Positions 34,005 to 45,790 of a stretch of 64,000 bases of DNA are shown piece after piece (position 1 is the stretch's first letter; the number at the start of each line of letters is the position of its first letter). The notes below the pieces were generated by a model. The model searched no databases. It worked only from the letters and a program-made list of their open reading frames with translations, and had not been told where the DNA came from. The stretch comes from Clonostachys chloroleuca (Eukaryota > Ascomycota > Sordariomycetes > Hypocreales > Bionectriaceae), in the NCBI GenBank assembly GCA_037952775.1, contig JBANAY010000003.1:28954001-29018000 (forward strand), given 5' to 3'. A program made the position numbers and the translations under genes.

Positions 34005-35555
34005 TCATAAACCTAATGCGCTTGGACTTAGCAACGACGGCACCGCACTATCTATGGCCTCCCAACGTGTTCCACTCAATTTTGCTTCATCGATGGGCAC
34101 ATCTCTAAAGTTTGTCACAATTTGCCCGTTCTCACCCAAGCTAGCCCCGACGTCCGTTATTGGTATGTATCTTTTCGTTTGGGCAATCTCCTGCAGGCTG
34201 AAGCCCACTCCGTCTCGTGGAATCCATAATGTTGGTTTTGGAAGCCATAGTTCTGGCGGCAGATAAGCCTCCGTTGTTCCTTTGGTCGGGTACCTGTATG
34301 GCTGAAAGGGATCTTGGTATACGGTCTCATGAAGAGACAGAATCTCATGACGTAAATCAGCGACTGATCTTTGGGGGCCGAATAGTTGCTTCATCAGGTT
34401 CCGAAGGAAAGACGGCATGACAACGCTCTGCTCTCCATTTTCTGTATGAGCTTTGACGCAATCTTGCCTCCCACTCGCTCCTACTTGTTCCACTGTAGCC
34501 ACATGGCCAGGGCTTCTTGCGTTGCGCGTTGAGTCCCGAAACATATTTTCCTCTTCCCCTGATGGGTCCTTTTCCTCACTCCACAAACATTGAGGAAGAT
34601 TATGTAGCAGCGGATTGATTGCTTTGCTGAGTTCGAGATGCACGAGGGCTGTGAGAATGACGAACAAGATCATCAAGGCCATTGGTACAAAAGCAGATTT
34701 TAGAATGAATATCCCAACGAGGCATAACTCAGCCAGGTAAAGCCCAATTAAAAGATGCAATAATGCCTGAGGATAAAATAATCCGGTACTAGTCAGATCG
34801 CAATGTACCACATAGATAACATTGTAACGATATACTACTTGCAGGAAGAACATTCCGCCAGCTGCAAAGATGAGAATGATAGGAGCTACTCCAGTGTAGC
34901 AAAACGCTGCAGTGCTGCGTTAGCTACTATTCTTTAAGCTAGGGTCCTCAGCAGACGCACTAATGACTCCCATATTAGAGATTCTAGGAAATACAGTGCC
35001 CCAATGCACTCGTCTCATTCTCTTCCAGACTCGGTATTGTGTCCTTGGTGTGCGGGTCTTCTGGCCTGGGACATGGTACCGGCATAAATCGACAATCGGA
35101 AAGATATTTGAAGCACCATCAGCAAGACATTGAATTAAGATAAACGAAAGAAAGAAGTCCGAGGCTCTTGGGATATTGTTCGCGAGGATATCCGGAATTT
35201 TGAGCGGTTCTGAAAGTACATCTGGCAGCACCGATAGTACTGTTGATGAGAACGACGTGATGAGGAATACCTGTACGACAAGAAAGGCGAAATAAGACTT
35301 TTGTGTGAATAGCTCCATCATGCTTAGTGATATCGAACCGGCTTGGACGGCGCAAACTTGATAAATAGTTAGAATTACATAAAGTTAAGAAGAAGGTAGA
35401 AGTCAAACGGTCATACATCGTAATAAAGCGGGAACAACTGCTATCCAAAGTGTCAGGACTAAGGCAGGCACAAATCCTTGAAGAAACCGAAGTAGGCGTT
35501 GTGGCATCTGTCTTAGCCAATGCAAAAAGTGCAGATTTTCACTTAGGAGCTGCAT
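34005..35555 (-). pseudogene. CSC1/OSCA-like (DUF221) calcium-gated channel, C-terminal half only
   Basis: Three exons can be joined (35555-35417, 35356-34961, 34906-34005) to a 478-residue frame. It matches the channel-forming RSN1_7TM half of CSC1/OSCA-type cation channels: GFVPALVLTLWIAVVPALLR, ELFTQKSYFAFLVVQVFLI, ILANNIPRASDFFLSFILIQ, HWGTVFPRISNMGVI, LYLAELCLVGIF. A cytosolic tail with PELWLPKPTLWIPRD follows, typical of the family's C-terminus. Normal members have about 850-1,000 residues. The N-terminal three helices and the large cytosolic PHM7-type domain are absent, and upstream DNA runs into the HET gene without them. Remaining frames are open, so the loss may be recent or a shortened product may be made. 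Confidence 0.8.
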
Positions 35556-36218
35556 GGCCGTGTAATCTTAATGGTGACCTAGCTGCAACAATGTCTAAAA
35601 CAGGAGGCTTAGAACCAAGCTTAGAGCTTACTGTGTTTGCCAAAGCTACCACAAAGGTGTGATGATGGGGGCCGCTTCCACGCTGCATTGCATGAAATTA
35701 ACAATAAGATCAACTGATGCTCATGGAAGGAGGCTGGACAGTCTGATATCTGACCGCAGGCTTCAGTGGTACAAACGACTCCCAGCACGAGTAAAGCAGC
35801 GCGATCTGCATGACCAGAAACACCCCAACGCCCTCGCTTGGATAATTTGTTGCGCCCGGGAAATTCTGCCACTGTGCTGTCTGAGCAGCATGGTCACAGT
35901 GCAGTCTGAGATACTGAACTGACCGTGCAGCTGGATCCTAAGATAAGGGCAAATCTCGACATTAGCGCACAGCTCATTTATTTAGCCAATGAATAAGTGG
36001 CAAGTGGCCAACGCTTGGTTAAAGCTTGTTCGGGATATGAAGGAGATCTCATGGGTGGTTTTTTTATAGCGACGATAACGAGCTATATATCTTAGATAGA
36101 CAGGTATAAGCCGAGCGGCATAGACTTCTCTATTTGCAAAGCACCTCGGCTCGTGTTTAGTTTTTCTTGATTGAACTTGGATTACCCTAATATTGATTGT
36201 GTTATTCAGTTTATAATT
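35556..36218. other. Intergenic; possible coding relic at 35,710-35,890 (minus)
   Basis: One minus-strand frame gives a sensible membrane-like stretch (FPGATNYPSEGVGVFLVMQI and LLYSCWESFVPL) that ends at a stop near 35,714. It has no start or partner exon, and I do not recognise the family. It could be a leftover from whatever replaced the CSC1 N-terminus. The remainder appears non-coding. Confidence 0.35.
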
Positions 36219-38252
36219 CTAAATAACAGATACTATATGTATGATATCTCCAAGACCTGGATGATTTGGGTTCAGTTCTCCTCCTTCTAGCAACTTCAGG
36301 TAGTCGATACTCAGCCGTCGCGCGATCAGACGTCCAAGGCCCGCAGCTCCTGAAAAATAACCCATCCGAGTATAGGTATCCGTGGCCTGTGATTTCCTTA
36401 AAATTAGGCCGCTGACGCTACCATTAATCCTCTCGATGGCAAGAAACAACAGAGTCGAGCTTCTCTCCTTATTCATGGTCTTCCACCGAACAGGATCTAC
36501 ATCCTCCGATAAAAGATTCTCATCCCAGGTCAATGAAACGGATCCTACGTCCTCAAGGTCTGCTGGCCAGTTGATAAAGTCCGGTTTTGTGATCCTGGAT
36601 ATCTGATGGGGACTGAATAAAGCCCGGCCGAACAATCCAAGCCCGGAAATGACGAGCTTTGAGGAGACGAAACTATGTAGTGAGAGATGGTGATTCGATT
36701 CGACAGAAACTTCAAGTACCTTGGAGAATGACGCCAGTGTTGAATTGGGCCTGCTATAACTTGTGCAATACTGCACAGGTCCAGTCACACTCATCCAGGA
36801 CCATGTCGGGGCCATATACGTGGAATCTCTGAGACGATTAAGCATGCCCTGTGAATCTTCATTTGCGGACCAACAGATTTGCCGGATCAGATCGGTCCTC
36901 CACATCCCGGCAAGATATATATCTCCAAGAGAACTCCGAAACTCCCCAGCCAGTCCAGCGAGTGCGATAACCTTGTCTGAGGACCGGGTAAGTTGGCATC
37001 CGGAGTACTGCTCCACCAGCGCCGTCCAGGCATCACGGAGAGACGATTCTTCTTTGAAGTTTAAACTGGGTTTTACGCCAGGAAGGTCCCATTGGTTGAT
37101 GTGAGTGAGGTTCGTCAGTGTCTCGGGGATTCCACAGGGAAACTGCTCCGAGGCAAGTAATTCTTCGCATTCCCAGTATACCTGTTGCTTGCAGAAGCTG
37201 AGTTGTCTTCTTGCCATGTAACGTTCTTGGACCACCCAGCCCCGGGTATTCAGCGGGGCGTGATGCAAATCATTATAATAGACAAGTGAGTCTACAATGA
37301 CATGGCTTCGTGTCAGCTTGTCGCCGGCGGATGTTAGTTCGACCAGAGGAGGCTCAACCACCTCTGGATCGCGGTAGCTGAAGCAGCCATCTTTTCCGTC
37401 CTGGGCCCAAGCGGCAGCAAGATTGCACTGGCCATACTTGTATATCATACCCATCACGGACGACTGTTCTTTCCAGTCCCCGTCATCATCCTGGATGATG
37501 CACAACGAATCTACCCAGATAAACCGGAACCCCAAGTCCAGTGCTACTACGAAGGCGTCCTGGTACGTTTTGGGTAGTGTAGTAGGCGGAATCCCCTCTT
37601 GAGACTGGAGATGGTCCAAGTTGCTCTTGAGCAGTTTCAAATGGTCCGAAGAACCCCAGCAGTGGCTCAGAGTGACGTACGAAACATGTCCCAGGTGATG
37701 GCTGGACACAAGTCGCCATCTACTACTTTCCAACGTCTCAGTGCACAAAATCTCAATCAGTCTCTCCGGAATGAATGGACGCGCTTGATTCTCCAGTCCG
37801 CGGCACTTGGAGTGGGACGTAGTACAAGTTTCAAACCATCGCTTCCAGATCTTTGTAGCCATTGCAGTCGAGTCGCCCGATATATTTAGACCCGGTTTTA
37901 CCAGCGATGCCTCCGTGGCATCACCTTTTGGAATGAGATGGAAGCCGATAAATTTGTCTTCTTGTTTGGCTTTTGCTATACCTACATTCGCATCCCAAGT
38001 TGATTCCTCAAACGAAAATGAAGGATATGAGAACATGTAAATCTCCCCGTCTGGGAACTGATCAAGAAATTGGCTGTTCGAGAGATGAAGCCAATCTCGG
38101 TCAAAGAGCGACGCATGAATTCGGCAACAGATGTAGCATAATTGCCTCACTGATGCAGTAAAACTCTCCAAAGACGGATGGAGTACCACAGCATTATTTG
38201 GGTTTGACGCGCAAGCAAGCTTGATGGCCTCTTTGCAGCTCTGGCAGAGCAT
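36219..38252 (-). CDS. HET-domain protein (heterokaryon incompatibility type)
   Basis: Single exon, 677 residues, of normal length for the family. The HET domain motifs are in order: YVTLSHCWG at 192-200, FRFIWVDSLCIIQDD at about 246-260, a YGQCNLAAAWAQDGKDGCF segment, and LNTRGWVVQERYMARR. An N-terminal Cys-rich zinc-binding-like element (C3-x2-C6, later CYICC) precedes it, common in this class. HET proteins trigger cell death after non-self recognition at fusion, or act in general stress signalling. The HET domain is related to TIR domains. No partner recognition domain (NACHT, WD40) is fused here. The C-terminal 300 residues are family-typical but without a named domain. Confidence 0.93.
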   Translation of the reverse strand: MLCQSCKEAIKLACASNPNNAVVLHPSLESFTASVRQLCYICCRIHASLFDRDWLHLSNSQFLDQFPDGEIYMFSYPSFSFEESTWDANVGIAKAKQEDKFIGFHLIPKGDATEASLVKPGLNISGDSTAMATKIWKRWFETCTTSHSKCRGLENQARPFIPERLIEILCTETLESSRWRLVSSHHLGHVSYVTLSHCWGSSDHLKLLKSNLDHLQSQEGIPPTTLPKTYQDAFVVALDLGFRFIWVDSLCIIQDDDGDWKEQSSVMGMIYKYGQCNLAAAWAQDGKDGCFSYRDPEVVEPPLVELTSAGDKLTRSHVIVDSLVYYNDLHHAPLNTRGWVVQERYMARRQLSFCKQQVYWECEELLASEQFPCGIPETLTNLTHINQWDLPGVKPSLNFKEESSLRDAWTALVEQYSGCQLTRSSDKVIALAGLAGEFRSSLGDIYLAGMWRTDLIRQICWSANEDSQGMLNRLRDSTYMAPTWSWMSVTGPVQYCTSYSRPNSTLASFSKVLEVSVESNHHLSLHSFVSSKLVISGLGLFGRALFSPHQISRITKPDFINWPADLEDVGSVSLTWDENLLSEDVDPVRWKTMNKERSSTLLFLAIERINGSVSGLILRKSQATDTYTRMGYFSGAAGLGRLIARRLSIDYLKLLEGGELNPNHPGLGDIIHIVSVI

Positions 38253-38851
38253 TTTGACGTGGCTTGCTGGGAGCTGTGTTGAGAGAAGCAGGTCGACTAG
38301 TCATTAATATCAACAACACAAGCGATGATGTTCATCTCACGTCTACTAATTGCCTAGTTGCTTAGGTAGTTAGCAAGGCACCTATCCAAAACGCCTAAAG
38401 AAGCTGAGCATGGTCTAAGTCAACCTTGCATCCTTGCAAATAGTAACCCTGTCATCTGTCAGCTGCCATACCCTAGAGAAGTCTCTTTCTAAGGAGACAG
38501 CCATAAAAATCGAGGTTGAACAGCAAGGCCCCTCAAACAAATAAGCTTTCAATACAGCTAGAGAATTAGGGGTTGTTTTGCCAGTCGAAAGGGTATTTGG
38601 TCAAAGCCTTTATGCGTTCTTTTTTCTTTAATTGGGGCAAAAATGTCCTGATAAGCGTCACCCACGTAAAAAAAAAGATTTTAAAGAACACACAGCATAA
38701 ATGCAAAAACAGATGCGGCATTCTTCTATTGTATGAAAAAGCTATCTAAATCAACAACGGAGAAACTATAGGCGCCCAACATACTTAGGCCGAAGTACCC
38801 CTTGCTAATTAGTTTCTTAATGATAGTACAGCGCTTCACTGAAGAGCCTGG
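38253..38851. other. Intergenic region
   Basis: About 600 bp between the HET gene start and the 3' end of the oxygenase-like gene. I see no ORF, RNA gene or repeat. Confidence 0.5.
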
Positions 38852-39957
38852 CTAGTAGACTGCGATACATCGGAACTCAATGCTCTGTCTTCTCTCCTCA
38901 TCTTCGGGGCAATTGGGATTGAAAAACGCACAATGCGGAACTATAGGAACTGTTAGTGGGGTTTCTGGTAAATGTAGGCATGCGGGCACTACGAACCCGG
39001 GCGGAAAGTGTTATGCGAGTCTGCAATGTTAAAGACGAGTAATTCGTTCGGACTCTGGTCTGACAAATAGCACCATTTTTGGTTCGGGCTATACCCCATG
39101 ATATAGCCTTCGATGAATCCATCGGCAAAAACAGAATCCATCTTGTGGAAATCTGTCTCCAAGTCGGCGGTGCTTGCATCACAGCAGGCAAGAGGCCAGT
39201 CTTTCAATGGCCCACGAAGTGGTTTCCACACACTGAAAATTTCTGTTAGCCACGATCAAGTCTGTGAATATAGGATACTTCAAGCCAAGGAAGAAGATAA
39301 GTATACTTGAAAGCTTGGAGATGGATATTATCATTTAGTTCTTCGCCAGTGAGCTCCTGGACAATATATCGCAGTTGGTCGGCAGTGTAATCTAACTAGT
39401 AGTTTAGATAATATTTATCTCATAGGTATAGAAAGGTGCAATCACCTACCAACATGAGCAACTTGGACAGGCTGTTCGTATGGGGAATTATTAGCTTTCA
39501 TCATCAGACCACTGTCTGAAGAATTAAATGCAGCCCCTCGCTCTCTAATCTGGTTCTCCGTTGTAAATTGCGAGTCCTTGTTTGGAAGATGGCTTGAACA
39601 TACCACAGTTTCATGAAAGTAGACGCATCGGGCTCCTGTTAACTTTTTCAGTGCATCCCGAAGTTGAGCCCCAAAAATAGTTTTAACCTTGTTCCGGTCA
39701 TAAAAATCTTCAGGTTGCATCTGGGAATCGAGATCAAGGACGACGAAGCCTTCTTTATCGAATGAGAGGGATGACTTCTTCGGCCTGATGTCATGGACTA
39801 ATGTCTCAGCACTAGTGAAGGGGGTATTGGATTGGTCATTCCCGTCGTAGTCTAAGTACATGAGCTGGAATAACTTCTCATTCTCATTACTTTCATCACG
39901 TTTAACAAACTTGATAGTCGAGTAAACGTCCATTTTTGATAGCGTGAAGGAGGTCAT
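38852..39957 (-). CDS. AsaB / GA4-desaturase-like oxygenase (CmcJ-type) family protein
   Basis: Four exons (39957-39450, 39391-39307, 39232-38997, 38949-38852) splice in frame to 308 residues; MDVYSTIKF at residue 9 is an alternative start. Family marks are HDIRPKKSSLSFDKEGFVVL near the N-terminus, GARCVYFHETVV, VAHVDYTADQL (the HxD-type metal-binding region), VWKPLRGPLKDWPLACCDAS, SPNQKWCYLSDQSPNELLVF, and the end HCAF followed by RRQSIEFRCIAVY. Relatives include AsaB of aspergillic acid biosynthesis and gibberellin GA4 desaturase, which hydroxylate or desaturate small molecules using iron and 2-oxoglutarate. It could tailor the peptide encoded 5 kb away, but two unrelated genes intervene. 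Confidence 0.88.
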
Positions 39958-41805
39958 GGAATCTATGCAGGGCCTATACAGTATTACTGGGGAGTAGTTG
40001 TAGTTATTAGTATTCCAAGGCTTATAAATACTAGATTAACACCCTGGGACACCTCTATATCTGGTCTTCGTGCCTAGAAGCATTATGCATCATAGGCACC
40101 CCCACTTCCAAGTCTTTGCCTCGTGAGGGGTAGCCTGGGTCAACTTCTTGGCGTCCGTCAAAGACAACACTAAGAAAATAGCTTGCGAGTCTCATCTGCT
40201 GCCTGGTATGCACTGGCTTCCCGAACATGTTGAAAGCCCGATTCTGAAGAATCCCAAATATTGATCGAGGATGATGCTTCAAGTGTATCATTTTTCTTAC
40301 CGAAATTAGGATGAATCAATCTATTGTTTCAATGACATTTGGCCTAATTCGCGATTTCAAAATCGTGTCATTGTATTTATCTTCACTACGGTCCATAAGG
40401 TAGTGTGAGTATATCCTAATTCTCTGATCTTTCAACTTATTTCCAAGTAGTATGTGCGTACACAGCTGTCTTGACTAAATAGTTAGGGCTTCAAGAACTA
40501 ATCTATAAGACCATTGAAAATCCGAAAGATTTCATTGAATATTTCTTCTTGACTTCGCAGATCTACAAGATAGAGCGGTTCATAGTGACTAGATCGAATA
40601 ACTCCAACGCATCCATCATACCACAATCAGTTCTGAGCTGGCTTCTCCTCAGCTGTACTTCCACTGTCGGATTTCTTCTCGGCATCTTCTTGGAGGACTT
40701 GCTTCAGCTCATCCGTGTCATCCAGTCGCCAGAGGTGCACACCCAAGCCATTCTCACGTGTAGTAGGTATGGCTCCCGTACCGCCTGGACCGCTGTTGCT
40801 CGAAATTCTCTTGATCTCACATCTCGGAGGCCAAAACTCCTTCCATGGCTGTCGTTTGAGGTCAGGCAGCTGGGAGGGATGAGTCAATGGGCCTACTGGA
40901 GTTCTGTTTAACAAGGCTTGTAAGTAACATTCCATTGACAGTGTTGGAAATTGGCAATAAAGCCGAACAATACCCTTGCATTGTAGAGTGCGTTGATCGT
41001 AGATTGGGCTGTTGGTAATATGGTTGAAAATACAGTTACGATTTATTCTACGCGGAATTCTCGTCTAAATAGTAGTAAGATAGCAGGATATAGATTCATT
41101 TACGCCCCAGGACTCTTCTGATGCATTGTTTGCGATTGAGGATCGATCCCCGATCCGGTTGTTTTCTCCGTTGACCCAACCGAGGGGGTGAGGGGTTGTA
41201 GGATTGTAGGATTGCAGGGTTGCATTGACGTGGCATGTTCCACTTCATTCGCCAGCAGCACGCACGTGAGCAAAATACTGCCTAGGCGTGATCTCTGAGA
41301 GCGATATAATAGGTCATGGTTGCTTTCACGACGATTTTATCACAAATGTGCCAGTCTTAGCCACTCCAAGACCCTGTTAACGTGGTAGTTGCCCCCCGTC
41401 TGAAAAAGATTCTGTGGTAGTATCCACGCTAGCAAAGTGTGTGTTGGCGTCAGCATCCTATATATCTTTCATGCATCGCAACACCAACAGTGTGATAATG
41501 TGGGCACCCGAAAAGCCTTATGGGTGGGGGGACAAGTGAGGGGGCGCGCCACGTAGAATGGTCCGCATTGCCCGTCCTCTTCGCCTTGAGTTGTAGACTG
41601 GTGTTGATCCCTCGGTTGCTACTGTTCCTTCCTGTATTGTCATATTGATGCGCGGGCGAGAGATGGGGATATTTGAATATTGAAACCTCGATTGCAGTAT
41701 TCAAGGTAGCGATACTACCTTAGCGACATTGATGAAGCATACCGTATCCTGGTAGCATGCTACAACCACTATTCCCTTCTATCTCTAGCTCCGGCTCTGG
41801 ATACA
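39958..41805. other. Long intergenic region
   Basis: About 1.85 kb. Apart from the weak frame at 40,627-40,935 nothing coding is supported. A short direct repetition of ttgtaggattg occurs at about 41,196-41,220. The stretch before 41,806 is probably the promoter of the NB-ARC gene. Confidence 0.4.
40627..40935 (-). CDS. Small hypothetical protein (102 aa)
   Basis: This frame starts MECYLQALLN and has a Pro/Trp-containing middle (KRQPWKEFWPPR) and a hydrophilic acidic tail (EDAEKKSDSGSTAEEKPAQN). Its composition is more protein-like than that of other small frames in the region, but I recognise no family, see no signal peptide, and upstream splicing is unknown. The overlapping plus-strand frame is probably its shadow. 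Confidence 0.3.
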   Translation of the reverse strand: MECYLQALLNRTPVGPLTHPSQLPDLKRQPWKEFWPPRCEIKRISSNSGPGGTGAIPTTRENGLGVHLWRLDDTDELKQVLQEDAEKKSDSGSTAEEKPAQN

Positions 41806-44800
41806 ATGTCAAGCATGTCTACTTCGTTGTTAGATGTAAGCGATGATAACTAATAAAAGTTTAGTATTGTCGTTATCCCCGAGATATCTGGGCGCCCGTC
41901 GATATCATGGCGTATGGGAGGGCAAACTTGGTTTCAGGATTTTCTGCCCAGTATCGAAGTTCGGGCCTGTGTTTTAGAGTTTGCTTACGAAATCGAGAAC
42001 CCGAGGGAATTCTCTTGGGCCAAATATCTAGAGCATGGCAATGTTCTACTTGACGAGCTAGCCTCCAGCTATGCGAGCCTCGAGGTGCTCCACCCAAGTG
42101 CTCGACTAGGAGATTATTGACTAACCTCATCAGCTGCATAAACGATCCCTAGTGTTTATATGTCACGGTAATGGAGGCTTCATTTGTAAACAGGTAACGT
42201 ACTACTCGTACACTAATAAGGGTTGGTCCAATGACTAATTCTACAGGCGCTTGTTCGCTTGATGGAACGCAATGACACGCCAGTCTTCCGCGAAATTATA
42301 GACTCTGTTCATGGGGCCATCTTCCTCGGCTGTCCACATCCCACTGTGAATAAGCTGGATCCATACAATAAGTTGAATCTCCTTCTCAAGACTTGCACAG
42401 GACTCTCAAATCAACTTTTGCAGAGCTTGCAGGAGGGGAATATACTTGTTTCGAGGCTATCTAAGCGATTCGAGAGTCTACCAGTCCAACTCGATGTAAT
42501 ATCGGCTTACGAAACCGCGCCAACCAAAACTTCCAGCGGCTTTTTTGGATCCAAACACGATATTGTAAGTTCATCATTTTCATTAGGTCATGCATGACTA
42601 ACAGTGTAATAGATTGTAGATAGGGAAGCTGCAGAAATAGGCGTCGTTGACGAGGAGTTGATATGTGTTGACGTCAGCCATTTCGACATTTGCGATATCC
42701 CAGCAACGAGTTCCCTCTATCTTGCCATTGAGAAAATGCTGAAGGAAGTTCCTACGGCTCCTCCGCTTAGCACTTATGCCTTATCCCAAATAGGCACGTC
42801 TTGCCCGACTTCCTCTTATTTTATTTTTTTATTATTAATATTCAGCAGATGCCATGAGCTACACCAAGTGGAAAGATACTGACTCGGAAATGGGGTTGAG
42901 GCTGGGAGGTGAGCGGATTCAAGCTCGTTCAGTGGCTGCCCAACTAAATATAAGTCAAGTTCAAAACAGTGTTGGTCTAAGCACCGGATCATCAAGCACT
43001 CCATATGACTCACTTCGAGCGCGAGCAGGCTCTGATGATTTGTATTCGTACGAATTAATTAGGTCGCCAACTCCACAGCCAGTTGAGGCCGGAGGACAGA
43101 ATCTCAACCTTAAATGCCACCTATTTGGACCCCAGACCAGGAACGCAGATTTCTTTGGTCGCGACCAGATATTCGACCAGATGGACGAGATACTCATCAC
43201 AAGTCCCCCACAGGCTGAAGATGAAACCAATTCGCTGCGAACCTATGCACTGACCGGAATGGGCGGCGTAGGAAAAACTCAAATCGCTGTCGAGTACGCA
43301 TATTCGAGACGGAATCATTTCGAAGCCATCTTCTTCGTTTCGGCAGCTACCGGCGCCAAGCTCGCACAAGGATACTCGCAAATTTCAACCAAGCTAGGAC
43401 TCGAAGATAAGAAAAGCGCAGATGACCAAGTTGTCAGCAGGGATTTGGTTCTTCAATGGCTATCCAATCCAGGTCGGACTCGACAGCGCTCTGCCACCGA
43501 GGCCAACAGCCAGGTTGTATCGTGGTTACTTATCTTGGACAACGCGGATGATTTGGCTGTGTTGGGGGACTACTGGCCAGTAACAGGACGTGGCTCTGTA
43601 ATCATCACCAGTCGAGACCCGCTGGCTCTGACGAGGTCATATATACCCATATCACGGGGATTGACAGTCCAGCCCTTCTCAAATGAACAGGGAGCCGTTC
43701 TTTTACGTCTTTTGACTGGATTCAACGCCTCGGAGGAGGATATTGAATTATCCAATGCCATTACGCAGCGTTTGGGTGGACTGCCCCTGGGTATTTCCCA
43801 TATTGCGGGCATTGTTGTTCGGCGCGATCTGACCTTTGAAGAACTCATCAAGCTCATAGAAGATGATGCGACACGCAAAGAGCTGTACAGCTCTAAAGAA
43901 GGCTTCAAGCAGAACGACTCTTATATGCAAAGTATATTAACGTCTCTTAGCTTGGGAGATTTGACTGCGTTTGCGGCCTGCCTACTAGATGTATTAGCAC
44001 TGATGGACCCCGACCAGATTTCAGAGGAGATATTGATGATTATTCAAGACAAGACCCCCGACCAGACATTTATATGGCCGGAGGAATATCCATCAACATT
44101 CCAGACCTATATCGAGGCTCGAAACCAGCTGACCCGGTCTTCGTTCATCAGGCGAAACACTCGAACAAAAGAAGTTACGATCCATAGACTGGTGCAAGAT
44201 TCTGTTCGACTTAGGATGACTCAGGACCGATTCTCGCAAATCCTTGACCTTGGTATTAATTTGCTCTATGAGTCATGGCCATTTGGTATCAACGACTATA
44301 GTACAGATAGATGGACAGTCTGCGAGCCAATCTTCCCTCACACCCAAGCTTTAATGGACGCTTATATCGGCCGGCCACCTGCTGAGTTCAATCATTTTTC
44401 GATGGAAAGGCTTGCCCATCTTCTATCAGATGCAGGATGGTAAAGCAATTGGTTCTCTATCTTACCAGGATGTTCGCTAAAAGTTAGATTAGGTATTACT
44501 TAGAACGAGGATATCCTCTGCAAAGCTTGCCATTTCAGGAAGCAAGCCAAAAAATTATCCAGTCCTTGCCAACGCCCAATTTGGTACGACTGTCTGAAAC
44601 TTTGCATGCCCAGGCAGAAGTTCATATATACACAGCGAACTTCCAAATTGGCCTTGATTTCGCCAAGCAGGCGCTGGACCTTTGCATCGCAGCAGAGGCC
44701 AGCGATGACAAACCGGGTCACCGCCTAGGCCAAGCCTATAATGAGATGGCAGAAGCGTTAGCAAATCTTCGAAGGTTGGAGGAGGCAATCGGATATTGCG

Positions 44801-45535
44801 ATCAAGCAATTTCCACGTATCTTGAACAAGAAGGCCACTTCGAACATTTTGAGTCATCCACATTTGCAAGAGTGAACAAGGCGTTCTGCTTTTGGCAGCT
44901 CGGTAGAGTAGATGATGCAGCAGCAGAACTTGCTGAGCTACTGGAATACCGTGCCAAGATGCACGGCAGCAATGATCTTACCTCTTTCAAGTAAGCAGAT
45001 TAATCCCGCGAAGCGTTCTTCACAGTTAGGAGTCTGACTTCATCGTTACAGAACGGGGCTCGCTCTCCTCACACTCGGCAATGTTCAAATCAGCCAAGGC
45101 CTGCTAGAGGAGGCGGAGAAATCGCACTGGCTTGCTCGTGAACAATATCATCAGACTCTCGGACCGAACCACTATAGAGTAGCGGGACTATCATACACGC
45201 TTGCTTCTCACCTCTTTCGCAGTGGAAATTGGACCCGTGCGGTGTAAGTATTTTGAAACTAGTATACTTGTCATTCATGATCAAGTGACTAACCTCTCAT
45301 TAGAGAGCTCCTGGAGCACGCTGCCAAGGTCTTCTCTGATAAGCCTTTTTATAAGCCAGAGCTATCCAGAGTCCTCCTGAAGCTTGTTGTAGCACTAGAA
45401 CATGTCGGTGATGAAGCGTCCTTGGCGAGAGCAAGAGAAAAGCTGGATGTACTGTTCACGGCTATGACCAAAGAATACGGGATAGTGGTGGATGAACATG
45501 TTCTAGAGGGCATAGTACAATACTGGGCCCTGTAG
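41806..45535 (+). CDS. NLR-like protein: degenerate alpha/beta-hydrolase domain, NB-ARC and TPR repeats
   Basis: Predicted exons end or start at 42084, 42134-42193, 42247-42564, 42613 to about 42,800, about 42,845-44439, 44493-44990, 45052-45243 and 45304-45535. The first exon and the junction near 42,800-42,850 are unresolved. The N-terminal part resembles the hydrolase of SesB-type fungal NLRs (VFICHGNGGFICKQALVRL, VHGAIFLGCPHPT). The nucleotide-binding core has a P-loop GMGGVGKT at 43,256-43,279, Walker B WLLILDN, the SVIITSRD segment and LGGLPLGISHIAG. TPR-like repeats follow (LGQAYNEMAEALANLRRLEEA). Such proteins act in non-self recognition. The hydrolase nucleophile motif GHSxGG reads CHGNGG here, so the domain is probably inactive. 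It could be two genes, the second starting at 42,854. Confidence 0.82.
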
Positions 45536-45790
45536 AGGTTTGAACCGCTGCCCATCCTGTTTCATTTATATTTGATATGATTATCCTTTTGTAGCATCAA
45601 TGCTGTCGCGTACCCGATTCGAGACATGTCATGTTGGTAACCTACATAAGACGCATCTCAGTATACCATATCTAATTGAAAGTTGTTATATACCAATCTA
45701 CTGCTAACACGACATGAACTCATAATGATTCTACTATCACATTGACTCCTTCACTCTTCTACAACACACCACCACATTTGACAAATGATA

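Noticed and set aside
41101..41170. Possible tRNA-like stretch
   Set aside because: No set of complementary arms or GGTTCGA-type T-loop in the right spacing could be found; no tRNA or rRNA gene was recognised anywhere in the window.
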